From contig NC_134031.1 of NCBI RefSeq assembly GCF_964204645.1, positions 8,658,501-8,722,500 of the forward strand: a DNA stretch of 64,000 nt, written 5' to 3'. Every line of letters begins with the position of its first letter. Positions within the stretch are counted from its first letter, which is position 1. The position numbers and the translations under genes were made by a program. The DNA is from Tubulanus polymorphus. Lineage: Eukaryota > Nemertea > Palaeonemertea > Tubulaniformes > Tubulanidae. Under the pieces are notes generated by a model. The model did not search any database, had not been told where the DNA came from, and worked only from the letters and a program-made list of their open reading frames with translations. Of this stretch, positions 58,306 through 64,000 are shown piece after piece.

Positions 58306-58999
58306 TTTTTATTTAAAAATAGTTAAAATGTACAGGAAATGATTTTCAGAAGTTCTTACTGTTTGTCAAATACCATTCTAGTCGGCCTGTAGGTCTAGTT
58401 TGATTCCCTGCCAGATGTTGGATCATTCCTACGTACCTTCCCGTTTTTCCCAATTTTCGAGGGTACGTCAACTGTTCAACTATTTTTCTAAATAGCCTTG
58501 CCGAATGGAAAAAATTAGCAAGAGACTCAGCCTAGTTTAGCTGCGTGCCAGACCTTGAACCATTCCTAACTACCATTGCTTTTTCTTCCGTGGCTACAAA
58601 GCATTCTAGAATAAGCTTTAGTAGATAGCAAAAAAACGCCATTAGAATGGGTAGTAATGGTTCATTTACGTGAAAATCCTGAGTGCCATGAATGAAAAAT
58701 CTAAGAGTAAATGAAAATATAATTCTCCAAATCCATGACAAGAATCATCATCATCATCATCATGAACAAGATACAAATTACAAGAGGTATATTTGTTCGT
58801 TTCCCCCATTTGCTAACAGAATTACATAAATCGTGGACGAGTCTGAATACGGCGGTTCAACTCCAGAATAGGTCAAAATAGTTCCATCGTGCAGGGTTTT
58901 CTTAAATGAAGGGAGTGGTTCGGTTCCAAATTGCCGCCAGAAACCTGATCGTCGACCATTTCTCGGGTCGGCAATCGGCAATCAGAAACCTGACTAAAT

Positions 59000-59725
59000 G
59001 TGGCGGTATAACGAAATTGCGATCGTGAGGATTGACACGCCTATTGACCGTACAATGAAAGATATATATCAGTTTATATAAGTTTGATGTTCCTGACTGT
59101 GCCCGTTTGTGTATGTGAAGAACCAAATGCGACGCTTGTAGCAATAGGACAAATACCACCAGTAAAAATACCACCGAAAAAAATGCCACCGGTTGAAATG
59201 AAGGTAGGAAAAATGCCACTGTGGCACACGTTCCCAAATGTTTTGATACTTTCTCAGTTTGTATCAAAAATATTGCCAATTTCTGGTCCTTGAGTCCTGA
59301 AAAATGATAAATTTACAGCGCAAAATCGTACAAACGTGTCAATTATACTTCTAAACACTTTATTTGCGGACCAGTTTATGAATTGAGCGTGGGCCATAGA
59401 GCGCTATATCCGCCTGTGATCTCGACTTTCAATTTATTACGTAAGCTATTCGTGAACAAAATGCGGCCGGCGCACAATAGAAACTTCGCTCTATGTATTC
59501 TTTCATTACCGCCGACAAAGAGGACCGATATTTCGCAAATTGGATTCGGGAGGTTTAAACCTCCCAAGGTCAAAAGACTAAAATTGTGACCTTCGTGGAG
59601 ATTATCTAAAAAGCCGATGGTAATCAAATTTAGCAGAACTTTTTACCCAAACGTTCAATGGTTTGAAAATCTTTCAATGGCATTCCTAAGTATTTGATGA
59701 AAGTTGAGAAATCATAAGATATTCA
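59000..59725. other. No gene seen; short CCACC repeats
   Basis: 59150-59220 has imperfect tandem ATACCACC(A/G)GTAAAA units. No recognisable protein. Confidence 0.4.
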
Positions 59726-59731
59726 TATAAC

Positions 59732-61288
59732 CATGGACTCTAAAACCTAAATCGTTTAAGAGTCCCTGATATAAAAGAAACTTCGCATAACGAAGAAGCA
59801 AAAATTCGAATCTGATTCATCTGTTTGGAATTGATTCTTATGAAATGGAAACAAATGCGTGAGCACTACTCATTGATTCGTTCATTATTGTACAATATGT
59901 TTCATTTGTTGACCGTAAGACGTTGACATTATGTCAATTTCATTCAATTTACTTTGCGGCTTTACAACGGCTATTTCACAAGTTCTGCGTGATGAGATAA
60001 TTCTGATTAAAGTTATTGTATTAATTTCTACATGTATATACGTAATGATACTCTTTCTGAATAAAAGATGCACGTTATTCGAATCCCCACCATTGTTCTC
60101 TACAATGTACGTTAATCAAACTCACGATAAAACCAGAGCCAAAACCATGGACTCAAACATACAATTCTAATTTCCCCGTTAGTTCACTGATGCCGTCAGT
60201 TTCTATCGAATGCAAGGATTCTAGCCAATCAGAGAGGCGCATGTACACATCCATTGGCATACTAAGTTATAGTACAACTTAGACAATAATCAAGGCTCGA
60301 GCCAATGTCAGTAACTAGAATATGTTCTTTCATCAAATTTAAATAACTCAGCAGTAGTCAGTTAGTTGAGTTTGTTTGACTTGTTTTGTATTTCATCAAT
60401 CAATCTATTTCATTTTATTTTAAAGTACAAACTAAACGCTTGAATTGCTTATAACACAACCAGGTATGAATTAGAATAGATCGGCTTAATATTTCGAATG
60501 CAAATTTGGCGATTAAGCAATCGGAAATTCGAAGTGCTTGAGAAATTTTTCAATACGCCCATTACTCCGAATAGCGATTAGTTCATTGACACATGTGACC
60601 ATTGTTTTGTTACTTTCGATAGCGATTCGAATAAGCTATGCGACAGCTAACGACAGCACAATCGCAATATCAACAGAAGTTCATTTTATCCTACATGATG
60701 AGGCTAAATTCAGTGAAATCGATCGTGTTCTGAAATATATATTTTCCTGGATACATTTTGTTTATTGTAGCTATTCTATGCGGTTCTATACATTAACCTG
60801 CTATAACATATTGACCGTTTTCAAGAACCCAAAAATCCTAATTTGTCCTAAACGATATTCCAACTATTATTTTGTTAATTATTCAACTATCATCACTAAC
60901 TGGGTAAGTTAGTTGAACTTACATAAAGATATATCATTAGGGACACTTCAATTTCACACCATTCAATATCATAAGGGAACAAAATTCTTTGAAACTTGGT
61001 TAATGGTAGTTCTTAACACTAGGTTTTGTTTCCGGGATTTACTAAATGTACCAATTCTAATAATTCACTCATTGAAGCTTCTATACATTAGAAGTGAAAG
61101 CTCGTGCGTCGAAATAAATAGTTAACCTTTAAAGTACTACTCGTCTCTTCATTTAAATTCAAATAATATAAGTCTTTATTGATTCTTTTTTGATGGAATA
61201 TGCATAACTTTTTCTGGGCAAATTTCTATATTCTGTCAAGTCATGGACTCTAAAACGATTTAGACATTAAAACGTTTTAGAGTCCATG
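59732..61288. other. Region between two GGACTCTAAAAC hairpins
   Basis: CATGGACTCTAAAAC at 59733 is followed by an inverted copy (GTTTAAGAGTCC). CATGGACTCTAAAACG at 61242-61257 is followed by its exact complement at 61273-61288. Similar motifs occur at 60147 and 61419. Between them, 60538-60912 is open and could encode a signal-peptide-like segment (THVTIVLLLSIAIRISYATA) but has no upstream ATG. I do not call a gene. Confidence 0.4.
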
Positions 61289-61482
61289 GTCAAGGTATTT
61301 TGGCTATAACGAGTATAACTAACTCCCTGGGGCAACGATGTGGCTGATGAAATGATCTCTCCCATTGTAATCCCACCATTTAATTACTCATTGTATAACA
61401 ACTCTCACAATTAAGCCTCGGACTCTTAAACGAATTATGAGTGCATGCTTTAGTATAGGCTCTGATATAGAGGGTGTACGTT

Positions 61483-61582
61483 CAAAATCCCATAGATCAA
61501 AATCCCACAAGTCAAAATCCCATAGTCAATATCCCATTGTTCATAATCCCACATATTATGATCAAAATCCCATATATTTTTA
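61483..61582. repeat. Tandem CAAAATCCCATA array (left arm)
   Basis: Six imperfect copies of TCAAAATCCCATA-type units of 13-16 bp. The reverse complement (TATGGGATTTTGA) is tandemly repeated at 63919-64000. The pair may be terminal inverted repeats of a MULE-like element enclosing the FLYWCH remnant. Confidence 0.75.
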
Positions 61583-61638
61583 TTATATACTATGGGGTAT
61601 CTTATTTTTTACTATACAGTGCCGAATACTGTAGAAAT

Positions 61639-61783
61639 AACAAGAGAAATCCCACAATAAGTTCAGCCAAAACGAGAAACTTGAATAGAAGAGTTATATA
61701 TATTTGCGCAACGTTTCGGCTAAAGACTATTAGCCATCATCAGGCGTACTGAGTACAGGAGAATTGTGGGATTTCTCTTGTTA
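61639..61783 (-). ncRNA. Hammerhead-like motif, copy 3, inside a perfect 21-bp inverted repeat
   Basis: The motif at 61702-61752 is the same as copy 2 (CTGATGA, GGCTA/TAGCC, GAAAC). It sits between TAACAAGAGAAATCCCACAA (from 61638) and its exact reverse complement ending at about 61783. The whole unit of about 145 bp looks like a small mobile element related to Penelope-like or retrozyme repeats. Confidence 0.5.
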
Positions 61784-62286
61784 TCTTCTTACACGGATAT
61801 TGTGTATCTTCTCGTCTCACTGTAGAAATATGTATATGTTAATAGAATATAACCTATATGCTGTATATAGGCTAATGAATGAATACAGATTGGTCTTTGA
61901 TCTAGAGGATTAGACTAATTATGATATGCTTTGATCAAAGGTGATTAAGTTGAGATTAATCAGTGTTTAGTTAACCATAGCTATAGACAGGAAAAACCAT
62001 AAGGAAAGGAAAACTAAAAGAAATGATAAGATAAGAATTACGTATACTCAATTTTCTACTATAAACTTCTAATAATATTCTATTATTCACAGTTTCATTC
62101 AGTACAATTCTGTCTCACATACATTAATCATTCTAAACACTTATTCTAAATCATTCTATATACAAACTTGGAAAAAACGATATATTATCACAAATCAGCA
62201 CATTTTCTTTTCAGTATAGCATCTATTATAAACTAATTTCAGACAGACAGGACGGATCTCGAGATTTAACTGGAAGATCTCACGAA

Positions 62287-62932
62287 TTAACACAAGAGGC
62301 GCATATTGTGTGAAATGCCTCTCAAAAACTGTGGAACACGTTTTTGTCCATTATCAAAGTCCTGACATAGATTTTTTAGCCGTTCTTGCAAGTCCACAAA
62401 TTTCTTACGAACACGTTTCGCTGGGCGTTGCCCAACGTTGTCAAGAGCAATCAATGCAGACACAGAAGCATTGTCCATTTGAAATGCATTTATGGTTCTC
62501 CAAATTGAGGGATGACGATGTCCCACCATGTTAAAATATTTACAATTCCAAGATTCACAGATATTATTGGTCCTTGCACTTCCGGTTAATGTAGCATGAT
62601 TCACATTCCACAACTCTAACGAATACAACGGATTTATCCTCTTCAAGCGCATTATTCCATTAGGCGCACGAACACTTTTATATCCACCATTGACATATGT
62701 AGCATCAAAATAACCTAGTAATTCCAATGCATCATCTGGCATCAATCTGCTTCGGTGTCGAATATTTCTTGACGTACATGTAACCATTGAGACATATCTT
62801 GAATCCACCTTTAGAAGTTTTAACTATTTCTGATGCCATCTTAACGTATTGATAGCTGTTAAGAGACTGATATAATTTGCTAAGTTTTGGCCCCTTTTTA
62901 TAGCAGTATAGCCATGAGTGATAAGTGTTCAA
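62287..62932 (-). pseudogene. FLYWCH/MULE transposase-like gene with deleted middle
   Basis: The N-terminal ATG (62932 or the internal MASEIVK at about 62839) leads into KGGFKICLNGYMYVKKYS, a FLYWCH-type start. Near 62760 the coding shifts frame and jumps to ELLGYFDATYVNGGYK, then LELWNVNHATLTGSARTNNI, ESWN and HPSIWRTINAF, the conserved C-terminus of MULE-derived proteins (PRTNNxxEgWH..HPxIWxfI). The stop is at 62287-62289. The DDE core (MULE domain) is absent, so the copy is internally deleted. It sits between inverted arrays of the ATGGGATTTTGA motif and could be the cargo of that element. Confidence 0.75.
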
Positions 62933-62934
62933 GT

Positions 62935-63918
62935 AATTAAAAAATCATAATTGCATCATGCTAATTAATCAATAACTTAATTATTGACACTGAACTGAAA
63001 TCTGTTCTTTAATTAATTAACTGACCTAAGTTTGCATTCAGATGTATAGATCAGTATACATAATGTTTATAAGATGCTTTAAAAACTAAATATCATGGAT
63101 TTGCAATTTGAAGTTACCATTGCTTGTAAAACAAACCCCAACATGTGTGCACCCTATTCATGTGGAACAAATTTCGGATAAATTGTGGGATTCATATAAT
63201 AATTAAGGAGATATAATGTGCCTTTCAAGAAAAAAAACGACCAACTTTTTCACTATATATAAAATGTGTCCTTTTTCAGAGGCGCCCTTTTCGAGAAATT
63301 AAGGACATGATTATCAGATTTTGTGTTAGATGTGCCCCTGAATAGCAATCTTGTCATACAAAATTGAGTGTTTAACATGCATTTTAACATGAGGTGACAT
63401 TCAGTCAGTAATACTAACAACTTAACAATTAGTCATCCTTTAATCTAATAATTTGTTTTGTTTGAAATTGGTCAAAGCAGTAACAGCCACTCAATTAATT
63501 ATTATTAATTATCACTAACTAATTAATTATTACACATGAAAGTCATGTTTGAAGTTGTCATGTTCAGCATGTGAACTGAAGTCAATATCAATAGTGTAAT
63601 TTCCTTTTGTGAAATTATATAATACATAAATTAACAACTATCCTTTAATCTAATACATAAATCATGATCCTTTGATCTAATATCCTTTTGTTTTAAATAG
63701 ATCAGAGCAGTAAATGATACAATAGATTTAAAAACGGCCAATCAAAGGACAGCATCTGAACTGAAGTCAATTCCCCCTAATCCCTTACCCTTGGTTTTCT
63801 GAACAATACCTACCTAACTTAACTTAAATTTCAGCTGTTAGTGCTTCAACATATGTTTGTGTCTAAGATATCATATCATACATATGATGATAAGATGGGA
63901 AATACAATTTGGTAATAC
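62935..63918. other. No gene seen; probable 5' flank of the FLYWCH remnant
   Basis: AT-rich, with repeated TTAATTAATTATT and CCTTTAATCTAATA motifs. If the inverted ATGGGATTTTGA arrays bound one element, this is its promoter-side spacer. Confidence 0.4.
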
Positions 63919-64000
63919 TAATGTATGGGATTTTGATCTTTATCTGTGGGATTTTGAATTATGGGATTTTGATTATGGGTTTTTGACATGTGGGATTTTG
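63919..64000. repeat. Tandem TATGGGATTTTGA array (right arm), runs off the window
   Basis: Five or more units of GTGGGATTTTGA / ATGGGATTTTGAT reach the last base of the window. They are inverted relative to 61483-61582. Confidence 0.75.

Noticed and set aside
59376-59627. Opposing 83- and 68-codon ORFs
   Set aside because: Overlap each other on both strands; no domain, no splice context and no ATG context of note.
60538-60912. Possible secreted or membrane protein, 124 codons
   Set aside because: No upstream ATG (opens at TTG), no recognisable domain, AT-driven hydrophobicity; kept only as part of the hairpin-bracketed region.

Overview
This is animal nuclear DNA, about 64 kb, AT-rich and loaded with transposons. 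Genes carry introns with GT..AG boundaries, and short GGCCTA-type motifs and (ATT)n microsatellites are common. The repeats resemble those of marine invertebrates (echinoderm, hemichordate, lancelet or mollusc/brachiopod grade). I cannot fix the phylum from the window alone.

Two host genes can be supported. (1) A stomatin-family gene on the minus strand. Its first three coding exons lie at 37560-37680, 20312-20421 and 7271-7343. Their phases match exactly and they are separated by introns of 17.1 and 13.0 kb; the rest of the SPFH/PHB domain lies left of the window. Most of the repeats between 7 and 37 kb are therefore intronic. (2) A LAP1/LULL1-like (torsin-1A-interacting protein) gene on the plus strand. 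Its last exon, 54426-55396, holds the membrane segment and the whole luminal torsin-activating domain, including the C-terminal arginine-finger position. A probable first coding exon lies at 43118-43271.

The rest is a layered record of mobile elements. The left third holds a foldback element with 9-bp target duplications (7823-8956) and an LTR-like element (11906-18903). One LTR was invaded by a complete hAT transposon with an intact two-exon transposase (12077-15653), the other by a Harbinger-like element (17433-18325). The undisturbed twin LTR gives the empty site for each insertion. The middle holds two DIRS-type tyrosine-recombinase retrotransposons (26.1-28.6 kb and 40.1-42.6 kb); the first is interrupted by a small inverted-repeat element inside its recombinase. 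The right third holds LINE fragments, piggyBac- and hAT-derived MITEs, a decayed zinc-finger hAT gene (57.3-57.9 kb) and a FLYWCH/MULE-type remnant (62.3-62.9 kb) lying between inverted arrays of a short repeat that run off the right edge.

Several repeat families occur in many copies. They include one long composite family with a terminal hairpin, three hammerhead-ribozyme-like motifs at separate loci, and tRNA-like SINE heads. No operons, CRISPR arrays, rRNA genes or confident functional tRNA genes are present.
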